This document shows positions 25,338-33,736 of a DNA stretch of 64,000 nt, one piece after another; position 1 is the first letter of the stretch, and every line of letters begins with the position of its first letter. The stretch lies in contig CABIYF010000006.1 of the NCBI GenBank assembly GCA_902362875.1, positions 1 through 64,000 of the forward strand, written 5' to 3'. The translations under genes were made by a program, and so were the position numbers. The notes under the pieces are model-generated. The model was not told the DNA's origin, did no database searches, and saw only the letters and a program-made list of their open reading frames with translations. The DNA is from Eubacteriaceae bacterium. Its GTDB lineage: Bacteria > Bacillota > Clostridia > Lachnospirales > Lachnospiraceae.

Positions 25338-27875
25338 TTAATGCATCGTACAAAAACTTGACAGATATTTTTTTGGAAGCAGATATTTTGTATCAGCTGT
25401 TTTTCCGTGGCTGCCTTTTTTTCGGACGATATAGACTTTCTTTATACGTTCGGATTTTGGGCATTTTTTGTTAGCAAGTTTGTCGGTTTTCTTGCATATC
25501 TCAACCGCAACATGTGTGTCACAGGTCTGTTTTGGAACGGTGCCTTTCTCGAAGTATTCTGTGATAACACAGTTGCCGCGTGGATCGTGGTCACAAACGC
25601 CTTTGATCGCCAGTTTTCCAGATTCTTTACAGATCTTGGCTTTGACAATGTTAGATGGTTTTGAGAAGTCTTTTGGTTTCTCATTTTTTGTCTTTATGAT
25701 CGCATTCATGATCTTTGCCCACATTTTCTTGTGTGTGTTATCAGAACTGAAATTTGTATTATTATCATATCCCATCCATACAGAAGCTGTATGATAAGGG
25801 GTGTAACCGCTGAACCAGTAATCATAGTTGTTAGATGTTGTACCGGTTTTTCCGGCAGCTGCCATGGAAGAAGATAATTTTGCATCTTTACCAGTTCCTT
25901 TGGTAATGACATCTTTCATAGCATCTGTGAGAAGAAAAGCGGTGCTTGATTTCATGACCTGTTTCTTCTTTGGCTTGTTGGAAAGAAGAACGTTACCATT
26001 TTGATCGACCACCTTTGTGTATAAAACAGGTTTGTTATACATACCGCCATTTGCAATAGAGGCATAGGCTGCAGTCAGTTCCATGTTTGTGACACCATAG
26101 GTCAGACCTCCAAGTGCTAATGATTGTGTGACATCGGTATACACATTACCATTTGATGTAAATTCATTGGAAACCAGAGTTGAAAAACCAAGTTTTGTAA
26201 GGCAATCAAAAGAGGCTTTTGGCGTTACATCGGAAATCGTTTTTGCAGCAACGATATTCATGGACTGTGTGATCGCTTCACGGATCGTTGAATAACCTTT
26301 ATAACCTTTGTAATAGTTATGAACAGGACGGTTTGAGTCAACATAGTTATATGGGGCATCATCATAAACTGTTCCAAGAGTCATCTGGTTCTTGTCAAGA
26401 GCTGGCAAAAATGCAGACAGGATCTTAAAGGTTGATCCAGGCTGTCTTGTTGAAGCAGTGGCACGATTCAGAGAAAGGTCTGAAGTTTTTGACCCGCGTC
26501 CGCCGACCAAAGCTTCCACAGAACCGTCGGACTGGTTCATGATCGTTAAAGAAACCTGTGGCTGAATCGTTGTCTGAGAGGTCTCATCGATGATGATTGC
26601 ACCCTCCTTTTCCAGATGATGTTTGTATTTAGCGAGAGTGTTTTTCGCAGCAGAAGCATTCTGGAAGACCAGACTATTGCCAAGTTTCTTGGATCTCATA
26701 TAGTTAAGAAGGTTATGTTCGGTGTAAGTAACAGGTTCTCCAGAAGCTGTACGCACCGTAAAAGTACAGGTTAAAGCGACTTTTGTGCCATTTGGATAGT
26801 TTGAAGGATCACTTGTGATGCTGTTAGCAATATTCTGGATGGCTGTATCCTGTGTGGAATATATTTTTAATCCGCCACTGTAGATCGCACTGTAAGCTTT
26901 TGTCTCATCATATCCGAGTTGACTTTTTAAGTCTTTTACAACTTGAAGGATCAATGCATCTTCAAAATAAGAATTCGTAGTTTTTTTCGCTGTTGATGCA
27001 GCAGCATTTTTTTGAATTCTTGTGTATACATCATCACGAAGTGCTTCTCTATATTGAGATTTTGTGATATAATGTTGGTCTAACATATTTTGTAAAACAA
27101 GTAATCTTCTGGAAGCATTGTTTTCCGGATGAGTAATTGGGTCTAATTTTGTAGGATTTTTAGTAATTCCGGCAAGAACCGCACATTCTGAAAGTGTCAG
27201 ATCAGAGACATCTTTGTTAAAATATTTTTGTGATGCTGTCTGAACACCCAGAGTGCCTTCACCGAGATTGATCGCATTTAAATATTCTTCCAGGATATAC
27301 TGCTTGGAAGCTATTTTCTCAAGTTCCAATGCAAGAGACTGTTCTTTGATCTTACGTTCCAGACGTTCAATCGTAGTCTTTTCAGGCTGAATTCCCAACA
27401 GATTATTCTTGATCAGCTGCTGCGTGATCGTACTTCCCCCTTGGCTTAGTGATTGGTTACGAATACCAAGGAAGGTAGCTCGAATGATCCCGTACAAATC
27501 GATACCATTATGGCTGTAAAACCGTTCATCTTCAATTGCGATAAAGGCATGCTGAAGATCTTTCGGGATAGATGACAGGGGTGTATAAATTCTGTTTGAG
27601 TCATGGTTTGACAAAGTTTTGATCGTCTGTCCCTTATTATCATAGATCGTTGTGATATAGCCCTTGGAATGTACGGAATTTTTGGTGATCTGTGGAGTTG
27701 TCTTAAGGATACCACGCACAAATCCCACACCAAGACCAAGACCGGCAACGATCAGGATAATGGAAACAATAAAAGCATATTTAAAAAGAAAGAGAGAGAT
27801 ACTGGAATTCTTCCTGACTTTATCAGACGAAAGGACTTTTCTCTTTTTCTCAATATTTTGTTTGGTGTATTTCAT
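25338..27875 (-). CDS. class A penicillin-binding protein (PBP1A family)
   Basis: An 845-residue bifunctional peptidoglycan synthase. One membrane anchor (about residues 25-52) precedes the GT51 glycosyltransferase domain (EDERFYSHNGID at about 115-126 with catalytic Glu, QGGSTITQQL at about 145-154) and the transpeptidase domain: STFK 481-484, SMN 538-540 and KTGT from 676. The C-terminus carries a cysteine-bearing tail (CKESGKLA, CDHDPRGNC, CKKTDKLANKKC) seen in many clostridial class A PBPs. It polymerises and cross-links the wall outside the membrane. The start at 27875 follows AGGAGG; an upstream ATG at 27896 lacks one. Confidence 0.93.
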   Translation of the reverse strand: MKYTKQNIEKKRKVLSSDKVRKNSSISLFLFKYAFIVSIILIVAGLGLGVGFVRGILKTTPQITKNSVHSKGYITTIYDNKGQTIKTLSNHDSNRIYTPLSSIPKDLQHAFIAIEDERFYSHNGIDLYGIIRATFLGIRNQSLSQGGSTITQQLIKNNLLGIQPEKTTIERLERKIKEQSLALELEKIASKQYILEEYLNAINLGEGTLGVQTASQKYFNKDVSDLTLSECAVLAGITKNPTKLDPITHPENNASRRLLVLQNMLDQHYITKSQYREALRDDVYTRIQKNAAASTAKKTTNSYFEDALILQVVKDLKSQLGYDETKAYSAIYSGGLKIYSTQDTAIQNIANSITSDPSNYPNGTKVALTCTFTVRTASGEPVTYTEHNLLNYMRSKKLGNSLVFQNASAAKNTLAKYKHHLEKEGAIIIDETSQTTIQPQVSLTIMNQSDGSVEALVGGRGSKTSDLSLNRATASTRQPGSTFKILSAFLPALDKNQMTLGTVYDDAPYNYVDSNRPVHNYYKGYKGYSTIREAITQSMNIVAAKTISDVTPKASFDCLTKLGFSTLVSNEFTSNGNVYTDVTQSLALGGLTYGVTNMELTAAYASIANGGMYNKPVLYTKVVDQNGNVLLSNKPKKKQVMKSSTAFLLTDAMKDVITKGTGKDAKLSSSMAAAGKTGTTSNNYDYWFSGYTPYHTASVWMGYDNNTNFSSDNTHKKMWAKIMNAIIKTKNEKPKDFSKPSNIVKAKICKESGKLAIKGVCDHDPRGNCVITEYFEKGTVPKQTCDTHVAVEICKKTDKLANKKCPKSERIKKVYIVRKKGSHGKTADTKYLLPKKYLSSFCTMH

Positions 27876-27979
27876 AAAAAACCTCCTGATTAGCATTATA
27901 CCAAATAAGAAAGTTCAAGTAAACCGGCCGTGCAACATACAAACAGATAAGAATAATGAATAAGGGAGGAAATATCATT

Positions 27980-28291
27980 ATGAATAAAGATTACGGAAGA
28001 AAATTCATGGGGAAACAGGTGTTTTATGATGACAAAGCAAGGGAAAATGTAGTATCCTACTATTTGATGGAAGATCCAGTGCATCAGATCTATGGAGTGG
28101 CACTGGAAAAAAGCCAGGAAAATGCAGGACTGATCGAATGGGACAGTATACCGAAGGTTACAGATTCCATGGAAGTGATCGATCACATGATCAATAGTCT
28201 GATAAAATATAAAGTAACACCGATCTCACTGGCAGAATCGTTAGATGAGATCATGACCAGGGAGGAAGAGAATGGACAGTCACAGATATAA
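27980..28291 (+). CDS. small conserved protein, DUF6514-like
   Basis: A 103-residue soluble protein. The YGVALEK strand near residue 40 and the C-terminal KVTPISLAESLDEI fit the DUF6514 family of Clostridia, as far as I can recognise it; function unknown. The ATG at 27980 lies 10 nt after GGGAGG; an ATG at 27956 is possible but has no ribosome site. The gene overlaps yigZ by 20 bp, so the two are translated together. Confidence 0.7.
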   Translation: MNKDYGRKFMGKQVFYDDKARENVVSYYLMEDPVHQIYGVALEKSQENAGLIEWDSIPKVTDSMEVIDHMINSLIKYKVTPISLAESLDEIMTREEENGQSQI

Positions 28292-28928
28292 GATCTTATA
28301 CAAGGAAGGGGAGGCAGAGATTTCAGAGAAGAAATCAAGATTTATCGCACATATCGCACCGGCACAGACAGAAGAAGAAGCACAGGCATTTGTAGAAAAG
28401 ATAAAGAAACAATACTGGGATGCCAGACATAACTGCTGGGCATACAGTATTGGAGAAAAACAGCCGGCACTAAGATGCAGCGATGACGGAGAACCAAGCG
28501 GAACCGCAGGCAAACCAATGCTGGAAGTATTAACAGGACAGGAGATTCACAATGTAGTTGCAGTAGTAACAAGATACTTTGGAGGAACACTCCTTGGAAC
28601 CGGCGGATTGATCCGTGCATACACAAAAAGCACGCAAGAAGGAATTCAAAATAGCGTCGTCATCGAAAAATGCCTCGGCCAGAAGATCAGCCTGACATGC
28701 GATTACACAACATCCGGAAAGATTCAGTATCTCACCGCAACCGACCATATTCCAGTACTTGATACCGTGTATACAGACAATGTAACTTTTGAGATGATCA
28801 TACCGATAGAAGATGTTGGAATGATGGAGAAGAAATTTATGGAAGCATCAATGGGGAAGGCGGTTCTTGAAAAAGGAGAAGAGAGCTATTATGCTGAAAT
28901 TAATGAACGAATAATGGTTGATTTGTAG
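28272..28928 (+). CDS. YigZ/IMPACT family protein
   Basis: A 218-residue member of the YigZ/UPF0029 family. Signatures are KSRFIAHIAP, ARHNCWAYSIG, CSDDGEPSGTAGKP and VVTRYFGGTLLGTGGLIRAY. Eukaryotic IMPACT regulates Gcn2; the bacterial role is unclear, with translation- or nucleic-acid-related suggestions. Length is normal. It starts at ATG 28272 after GGGAGGAAGAG. Downstream lies a 700-bp stretch without genes that holds three hairpin elements. Confidence 0.9.
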   Translation: MDSHRYKILYKEGEAEISEKKSRFIAHIAPAQTEEEAQAFVEKIKKQYWDARHNCWAYSIGEKQPALRCSDDGEPSGTAGKPMLEVLTGQEIHNVVAVVTRYFGGTLLGTGGLIRAYTKSTQEGIQNSVVIEKCLGQKISLTCDYTTSGKIQYLTATDHIPVLDTVYTDNVTFEMIIPIEDVGMMEKKFMEASMGKAVLEKGEESYYAEINERIMVDL

Positions 28929-28951
28929 TGTTTACGCCGGTAGGTTGTTGA

Positions 28952-29161
28952 CGTATAAAAAGAAACCGAAAAATGAATCATAGGGGTCTGAAAAACGAAT
29001 TCCATTTAACGGAGTTTTGACAGGTTGCTTATCCGCTGGCTCTCCATGCGAACTCGCTTCGCTCAAACAGCGCACCGAGCCAACTGCGAATCTGTCAAAG
29101 CTCCTATGGAATTCTATCATTTCAGACCCCTATGATTCATTTTTCGGTTTCTTTTTATACG
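28952..29161. repeat. long hairpin element 2 (42-bp perfect terminal stem)
   Basis: The arms 28952-28993 and 29120-29161 are perfectly complementary over 42 bp. Inside, GAATTCCA/TGGAATTC, GGAG-TTTTGACAG/CTGTCAAA-GCTCC and GGCTC/GAGCC extend the hairpin. The apex contains GCGAACTCGCTTCGCTCAAAC (29048-29068); read on the minus strand it gives GTTTGAGCGAAGCGAGTT, similar to element 1. It lies between convergent yigZ and leuA. Confidence 0.9.
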
Positions 29162-29208
29162 CTGAAGGCTGAGCGGTTTACAAATGAAGGGTGTTTTAGG
29201 CGGGAGAA

Positions 29209-29318
29209 GTGTATGTTGTACGGTATTGGTTACGGCTTGATAAATCGGTGATTGTAAGTTTCTTTGATCTTCCGTTAACGAACACAAAAATCATCAACCA
29301 ATACAACTCTCCATACAC
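29209..29318. repeat. weaker hairpin element between elements 2 and 4
   Basis: GTGTATG (29209-29215) pairs with CATACAC (29312-29318), and GTATTGGTT (29223-29231) with AACCAATAC (29296-29304), with equal 7-nt internal loops. It may be a decayed member of the same family. Nothing coding is visible in it. Confidence 0.5.
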
Positions 29319-29368
29319 ATCCTTTCGAATTCCTACCATATTGTGGGTTCAGCACTATAACCTTCAGG

Positions 29369-29597
29369 TATATGATAAAAAATAAATAATGGTCTGGGAA
29401 AGCAGCATTAGAATTTTGCCGTTGTTTTGAACGGTTCGCAGCGAACTTGGTCGATTGTTTGAGCGTCAAAGACTACTGGTTTGAGTATCTTTGAACGCGA
29501 GTTATCGAAGGAAAGTTCGTGTATCAGCGACCGTTCAAAACGGCGAGTGAAATTCTCTAGCTGCTTTTCCAGACCATTATTTATTTTTTATCATATA
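29369..29597. repeat. long hairpin element 4 (29-bp perfect terminal stem, 38 bp with one G-T)
   Basis: The arms 29369-29397 and 29569-29597 are perfect 29-bp inverted repeats and continue through GAAAGCAGC/GCTGCTTTT. Further in, AGAATTTTGCCG/CGGCGAGTGAAATTCT and TTTTGAACGGT/ACCGTTCAAAA pair. The apex has GTTTGAGCG (29457-29465) and GAACGCGAGTT (29493-29503), pieces of the word shared with elements 1 and 2. The end of the right arm is T-rich, facing leuA. Confidence 0.88.
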
Positions 29598-29640
29598 CAG
29601 AAAGAGTTCAATTGGCCAACCCTCCCCACAAAATCAAAAT

Positions 29641-31302
29641 CTACTGATCAAGGCGATCAACCGCACTAATTAAAGCCAGCACAGAAGCCGTAATAATATC
29701 TTCATGAATACCAGCTCCCCAAGTGATTGTTCCATTAGGTTCCTGAACACCAACATAAGCACAAGCCTGTGAGTTAGAACCAACGTTTAATGCGTGTTCC
29801 TGATAAGTAACAATAGAATAATGCATATCGCTGTGTCTCTGTAATGCATTACTTACAGCATCCAAGCGGCCATTTCCTTTTCCATGGTAAAGTTTTGGAA
29901 CACCAGATTTCTCTAAAGAGATTTCTGTTTCGATTCCGCCGTCTTTCTGTACGAAATGTACTTCTTTTAATTTGCAAGGATCATCGATGTTTACATAAAC
30001 TTCTTTAAATACCTTTAAGATATCTCTAGGAACTAATTCCTGGTGGCGTTTGTCGGATACGTCTTTGACTGTGTAACCAACATCTTCGCGCATCTTTCCA
30101 GGAATGTGGAATCCGAAGTTTTCTTCCAGTACATAGCTGATTCCACCTTTACCGGACTGGCTGTTGATACGGATAACATCACTTTCGTATTCACGTCCAA
30201 CATCGTGTGGATCGATTGGAAGATATGGGATATCCCAGTGTTCTGGGTGTTTTTCTTCTCTCCAGTGCATTCCTTTGGCGATCGCATCCTGGTGTGATCC
30301 GGAGAATGCAGCGAATACAAGCTGTCCTGTGTAAGGCTGACGTGCGTAAACAGACATTCTTGTTAATCTTTCATAAGCTTTTGTAAGTTCTGGAAGGTTA
30401 GAGAAGTCCAGTTTTGGATCAACACCGTGTGTGTACATATTTAATGCAAGAGTGATAACATCAACGTTACCTGTACGTTCACCATTTCCAAATAAAGTAC
30501 CTTCGACACGGTCAGCACCTGCAAGCAGGGCAAGTTCAGTATCAGCGACACCGCATCCACGGTCGTTATGTGGGTGAAGAGATAATACGACGTTTTCACG
30601 GTATTTCATATGTTTGCTCATGTATTCGATCTGGCTTGCATATACGTGAGGCAGAGAAAGCTGTACAGTTACAGGAAGGTTGATGATAACTTTCCAGTCT
30701 GGACGAGGCTGCCATACATCAAGAACTGCATTACATACATCTAATGCATAGTCGATCTCTGTACCAGTAAAACTTTCTGGAGAGTATTCGAATAAGAAGT
30801 TACCTTCTGTTTCATCTGCCAGACGTTTTAATAATTTTGCACCATCTGTGGCAATCTGCATGATCTCTTCTTTGGATTTTTTGAATACCTGTTCACGCTG
30901 TGCAACAGAAGTAGAATTGTATACGTGGACGATTGCTTTTTTTGCACCTTTCAGGGCTTCGAAAGTCTTTTTGATGATATGTTCTCTGGCCTGTGTTAAA
31001 ACCTGAATTGTAACATCGTCAGGGATCAGATTATTTTCAATTAATGTTCGTAAAAATGTATATTCTGTTTCAGATGCGGCTGGGAAACCAACTTCGATCT
31101 CCTTGAAACCGACTTTTACTAAATATTTGAAGAATTCAACCTTCTCATCAAGACTCATTGGAATGATCAGAGCCTGGTTTCCATCACGAAGGTCAACACT
31201 GCACCATGTAGGTGCCTTTGTGATATATTCTTTCTTTGTCCATTCAAGGGACGTTTCTGGTGGCATAAAATATTGTCTTTCATATTTGCTTGGGTTCATC
31301 AT
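29641..31302 (-). CDS. leuA: 2-isopropylmalate synthase
   Basis: A 553-residue enzyme of the long (fungal/actinobacterial-type, LeuA type 2) isopropylmalate synthase group. It condenses 2-oxoisovalerate with acetyl-CoA, the first committed step to leucine. Seen: SVDLRDGNQAL at the start of the TIM barrel with the metal-binding aspartate, GFKEIEVGFPAASETE, HPHNDRGCGVADTE with metal-binding histidines, and GNGERTGNVD. The C-terminal 120 residues form the leucine-sensing regulatory domain. A leucine T-box lies in its leader. The first of two ATGs at 31302 follows AGGAGC by 9 nt. Confidence 0.95.
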   Translation of the reverse strand: MMNPSKYERQYFMPPETSLEWTKKEYITKAPTWCSVDLRDGNQALIIPMSLDEKVEFFKYLVKVGFKEIEVGFPAASETEYTFLRTLIENNLIPDDVTIQVLTQAREHIIKKTFEALKGAKKAIVHVYNSTSVAQREQVFKKSKEEIMQIATDGAKLLKRLADETEGNFLFEYSPESFTGTEIDYALDVCNAVLDVWQPRPDWKVIINLPVTVQLSLPHVYASQIEYMSKHMKYRENVVLSLHPHNDRGCGVADTELALLAGADRVEGTLFGNGERTGNVDVITLALNMYTHGVDPKLDFSNLPELTKAYERLTRMSVYARQPYTGQLVFAAFSGSHQDAIAKGMHWREEKHPEHWDIPYLPIDPHDVGREYESDVIRINSQSGKGGISYVLEENFGFHIPGKMREDVGYTVKDVSDKRHQELVPRDILKVFKEVYVNIDDPCKLKEVHFVQKDGGIETEISLEKSGVPKLYHGKGNGRLDAVSNALQRHSDMHYSIVTYQEHALNVGSNSQACAYVGVQEPNGTITWGAGIHEDIITASVLALISAVDRLDQ

Positions 31303-31414
31303 TGCTGTGAAGCTCCTTTCAAAATTAATAATTGTTGTAGGTATGTGTTTTCAGTATATATAGATGATCGCGGTAAAAATACATGATAGAATGGTAAAAT
31401 AATCTTCTATAACA

Positions 31415-31702
31415 TAAAAAAAGCTCCGAATCTGATCCTTACCAGGATAGAGACGAAGAAACTTCCGCGGTACCACTCTAATTCACGTTATAAATAAACG
31501 TGCACTTTTTACTGATACGGGTTATAAAACCGATATCTCTCCACTGTAACGGTTGGACTCCGGCAATACCTACTGTAAGTTCAGCATGCTACTCAAAGGC
31601 GAGTTCAAATATCATCAACAATTGCTTCACACCAGCCAGCAACTCTCTGAATGTCTCAAATATTCTACTATTCCTTATCATTGTATTTAAATGATTTACA
31701 AT
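31415..31702 (-). ncRNA. T-box leader of leuA (leucine, CUC specifier)
   Basis: On the minus strand the leader has a stem I with the specifier CUC at 31603-31601 in the context GAA-CUC, the T-box GAGTGGTACCGCGG (about 31482-31469), and a terminator CTTCGTCTCTATCC...AGGATCAGATTCGGAG followed by seven T at about 31415-31460. Uncharged tRNA-Leu(GAG) would favour the antiterminator. Confidence 0.92.
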
Positions 31703-31708
31703 AATGAC

Positions 31709-31737
31709 AATCTAACATAAATTTAAGAAAGTGTCAA
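31709..31737 (-). promoter_or_regulatory. leuA promoter
   Basis: On the minus strand TTGACA (31737-31732) and TAGATT (31714-31709) are separated by 17 bp, just upstream of the T-box RNA. Confidence 0.75.
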
Positions 31738-31824
31738 CAGCTAAAGTGTAAAATATGACAAGACGGCTTTTATAAAAAATGAAAATATGATAAAGTAGAA
31801 AGCAAGTCAAAGGAGGATGGGAAA

Positions 31825-32208
31825 ATGAAATTTTTTGAATATTTAAAAAAACAGGAACCATCAAAAGAAAATGAAGCTGCAAGAAAGCGCATATATAGAT
31901 TACATCAATTAGAAGGAAGTCTTACATATATTAACCGTATGGAGAGGATCGAAGAAGGAAAAGGTTCTATGGAAGTTGAATTTGTAAGAGGAGAGCTTCG
32001 TGAGGGAATGACACTTTGCTTTTATGATCATCAGGGAAAAGAATCTGGAAGAGGAGAGATACTGGAGATTTATATTGGAAAAGGAGAAGATAAAGGAAGA
32101 TTCTCAGAACAAGGCAATACAGGAAAGATTATTTTTGAATACTGGCAGCCGGTAACAGAGCTTTTTTGGAGGAGCCAGTATCTAAAAGAATTCACTCTGG
32201 AAAAATAA
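31825..32208 (+). CDS. hypothetical protein (127 aa)
   Basis: A 127-residue soluble, charged protein that I do not recognise. An N-terminal helix-rich part (MKFFEYLKKQEPSKENEAARKR) is followed by strands (GSMEVEFVRGELREGMTLCFYD, GRGEILEIYIGKGEDKG) that could form a small beta barrel. No signal peptide or membrane segment. The ribosome site AAAGGAGGATGGGAAA is excellent. It stands alone between the leuA leader (divergent) and the tRNA cluster. Confidence 0.7.
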   Translation: MKFFEYLKKQEPSKENEAARKRIYRLHQLEGSLTYINRMERIEEGKGSMEVEFVRGELREGMTLCFYDHQGKESGRGEILEIYIGKGEDKGRFSEQGNTGKIIFEYWQPVTELFWRSQYLKEFTLEK

Positions 32209-32232
32209 ATTTAAAAAAATTTAAAAAAAGTG

Positions 32233-32262
32233 TTGACAGATGTCGTAATGCTATGATAATAT
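32233..32262 (+). promoter_or_regulatory. promoter of the first tRNA-Gln/Lys pair
   Basis: TTGACA at 32233-32238 with a -10 region GATAATAT at 32255-32262 (16-18 bp spacer depending on register). Confidence 0.7.
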
Positions 32263-32281
32263 AAACGAGCTGTCGCATTGA

Positions 32282-32352
32282 TGGGGTATCGCCAAGTGGT
32301 AAGGCACAGGATTCTGACTCCTGCACCGCTGGTTCGAGTCCAGCTACCCCAG
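32282..32352 (+). tRNA. tRNA-Gln (anticodon CTG), copy 1
   Basis: Acceptor TGGGGTA/TACCCCA with discriminator G; anticodon stem CAGGA/TCCTG around loop TTCTGAC, anticodon CTG; T-arm GCTGG-TTCGAGT-CCAGC. CCA is not encoded. Confidence 0.95.
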
Positions 32353-32357
32353 TTTAA

Positions 32358-32430
32358 GGGTGTGTAGCTCAGGTGGTAGAGCACTTGACTTTTAATCAAG
32401 TTGTCCGGGGTTCGAATCCCCGCACGCTCA
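32358..32430 (+). tRNA. tRNA-Lys (anticodon TTT), copy 1
   Basis: Acceptor GGGTGTG/CACGCTC with G-U pairs and discriminator A; anticodon stem CTTGA/TCAAG around loop CTTTTAA, anticodon TTT; T-arm CGGGG-TTCGAAT-CCCCG. Confidence 0.95.
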
Positions 32431-32474
32431 CTATATTTTTTAAAAATAAGATTTTAAAAAATATAAAAAAGTTC

Positions 32475-32503
32475 TTGACAAAGAACGACAGCTGATATAT
32501 AAT
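32475..32503 (+). promoter_or_regulatory. promoter of the second tRNA-Gln/Lys pair
   Basis: TTGACA at 32475-32480 and TATAAT at 32498-32503, 17-bp spacer: a consensus promoter. Confidence 0.88.
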
Positions 32504-32522
32504 GAAATAGTTGTTGCACTGA

Positions 32523-32593
32523 TGGGGTATCGCCAAGTGGTAAGGCACAGGATTCTGACTCCTGCACCGCTGGTTCGAGTCCAGCTACCCCAG
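32523..32593 (+). tRNA. tRNA-Gln (anticodon CTG), copy 2
   Basis: Identical in sequence to the copy at 32282-32352. Confidence 0.95.
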
Positions 32594-32597
32594 TTAA

Positions 32598-32670
32598 GGG
32601 TGTGTAGCTCAGGTGGTAGAGCACTTGACTTTTAATCAAGTTGTCCGGGGTTCGAATCCCCGCACGCTCA
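32598..32670 (+). tRNA. tRNA-Lys (anticodon TTT), copy 2
   Basis: Identical in sequence to the copy at 32358-32430; the Gln-Lys spacer is one base shorter (4 rather than 5 nt). Confidence 0.95.
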
Positions 32671-32675
32671 GTAGA

Positions 32676-32720
32676 GAAGCATGATTTAAGGATTTACTTA
32701 GATTGTGCTTTTTTCTTTTT
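32676..32720 (+). terminator. terminator after the tRNA cluster
   Basis: AAGCA...TTTAA and TTA...TGCTT form an imperfect stem followed by TTTTCTTTTT. Confidence 0.65.
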
Positions 32721-32749
32721 ATATAAAGATATGAAGAGATTGGTTATAA

Positions 32750-32782
32750 AAAAACTGGCATCGAAATGAATGCCAGTTTTTG
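32750..32782 (-). terminator. terminator of the HPr-like gene
   Basis: AAAAACTGGCAT and ATGCCAGTTTTT enclose CGAAATGA. On the minus strand the stem is followed by TTTTTTT. Confidence 0.9.
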
Positions 32783-32784
32783 TG

Positions 32785-33021
32785 TTATTTTTTGATGTAA
32801 GGTGCGATTGCTGCTGTAATTTCGTCAAGTTCATCATTTCCGTGTACAGTCAATGTCAAAGGCTGTGTCAGATCAAGGCTGAAGATTCCCATGATAGATT
32901 TTGCATTGACGACATATCTTCCAGAGGACATATCGATCTCAGATGTAAAATGTGCGATCATGTTCGCAAAAGCATTCACTTCCGCGATGGAATCAAGTGA
33001 AATTGTAAAATTAGTTTCCAC
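32785..33021 (-). CDS. HPr-like protein without the catalytic histidine (Crh-like)
   Basis: A 78-residue HPr-fold protein. The regulatory serine region is kept (NAKSIMGIFSLDL, Ser42, corresponding to Ser46 of HPr), but the catalytic HARPA motif around His15 is replaced by ISLDSIAEVNAF, without histidine. It therefore cannot relay phosphate in the PTS, but it could be phosphorylated by HPr kinase and act in carbon catabolite control like Bacillus Crh. Such paralogues occur in Lachnospiraceae. The start is GTG at 33021, 7 nt after AAGGAGG. It stands alone with its own terminator. Confidence 0.85.
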   Translation of the reverse strand: METNFTISLDSIAEVNAFANMIAHFTSEIDMSSGRYVVNAKSIMGIFSLDLTQPLTLTVHGNDELDEITAAIAPYIKK

Positions 33022-33139
33022 GTTGAAACCTCCTTATGGTTTTGATTTCTTTTATCCTACAATTTTTTGAAAGGAAAGTCAAATTCAATAGATTAGAGAA
33101 AAAAAGTATGGTAAAATAAAAGACAATGGAGGATATGAG

Positions 33140-33736
33140 ATGACGGAAAAACAAAAAATGCTGATGGGAATCATATATAATGCGGAGGAAGCTTGTTTGA
33201 TCGAAGAGCGCAATCGCGCAAAATCCCTGACAAAACAATATAATGAAAGCCGCCAGGAGGACAGAGACCATAGAAAATATCTAATGGGACAGATCTTCGG
33301 GAAATTAGGTCAGAATGTTCATTTAGAAGCACCATTTTATCTGGATTATGGATATCGAACAACGATCGGAGATGACTTTTTTTCGAATTTTAATCTGACA
33401 ATTCTTGACGGAGGTGGTGTTGAGATTGGAGATCGTGTTTTCATAGGACCGAATGTTGGAATCTACACGGCCAATCATCCAACCGATGTCAGAAGGCGTG
33501 AGAAAGGTTATGAATGGGCACTTCCGGTAAAGATTGGGAATAAAGTCTGGATTGGAGGCGGAGTGACAATTCTTCCGGGCGTGACGATCGGAGATAATAC
33601 AGTGATTGCAGCAGGAAGTGTCGTGACGAAAGATATTCCAGCCAATGTTGTAGCAGCAGGAAACCCTTGTAAAGTAATCAAAGAAGCAGAAGAAGGAGAC
33701 AGATATGGGATTATTGACAAGAAAGACGGAGAGTAA
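33140..33736 (+). CDS. maa: sugar O-acetyltransferase (maltose/galactoside acetyltransferase type)
   Basis: A 198-residue left-handed beta-helix acetyltransferase. The N-terminal Mac domain (MLMGIIYNAEE) is followed by hexapeptide repeats (FYLDYGYRTTIGDDFF, NLTILDGGGVEIGDRVFIGPNVGIY) with the catalytic histidine in ANHP, and the end WIGGGVTILPGVTIGDNTVIAAGSVV. It moves acetyl from acetyl-CoA to sugars such as glucose or maltose; the physiological role may be detoxification of non-metabolised sugars. No operon partner except the small frame overlapping its end. Confidence 0.9.
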   Translation: MTEKQKMLMGIIYNAEEACLIEERNRAKSLTKQYNESRQEDRDHRKYLMGQIFGKLGQNVHLEAPFYLDYGYRTTIGDDFFSNFNLTILDGGGVEIGDRVFIGPNVGIYTANHPTDVRRREKGYEWALPVKIGNKVWIGGGVTILPGVTIGDNTVIAAGSVVTKDIPANVVAAGNPCKVIKEAEEGDRYGIIDKKDGE

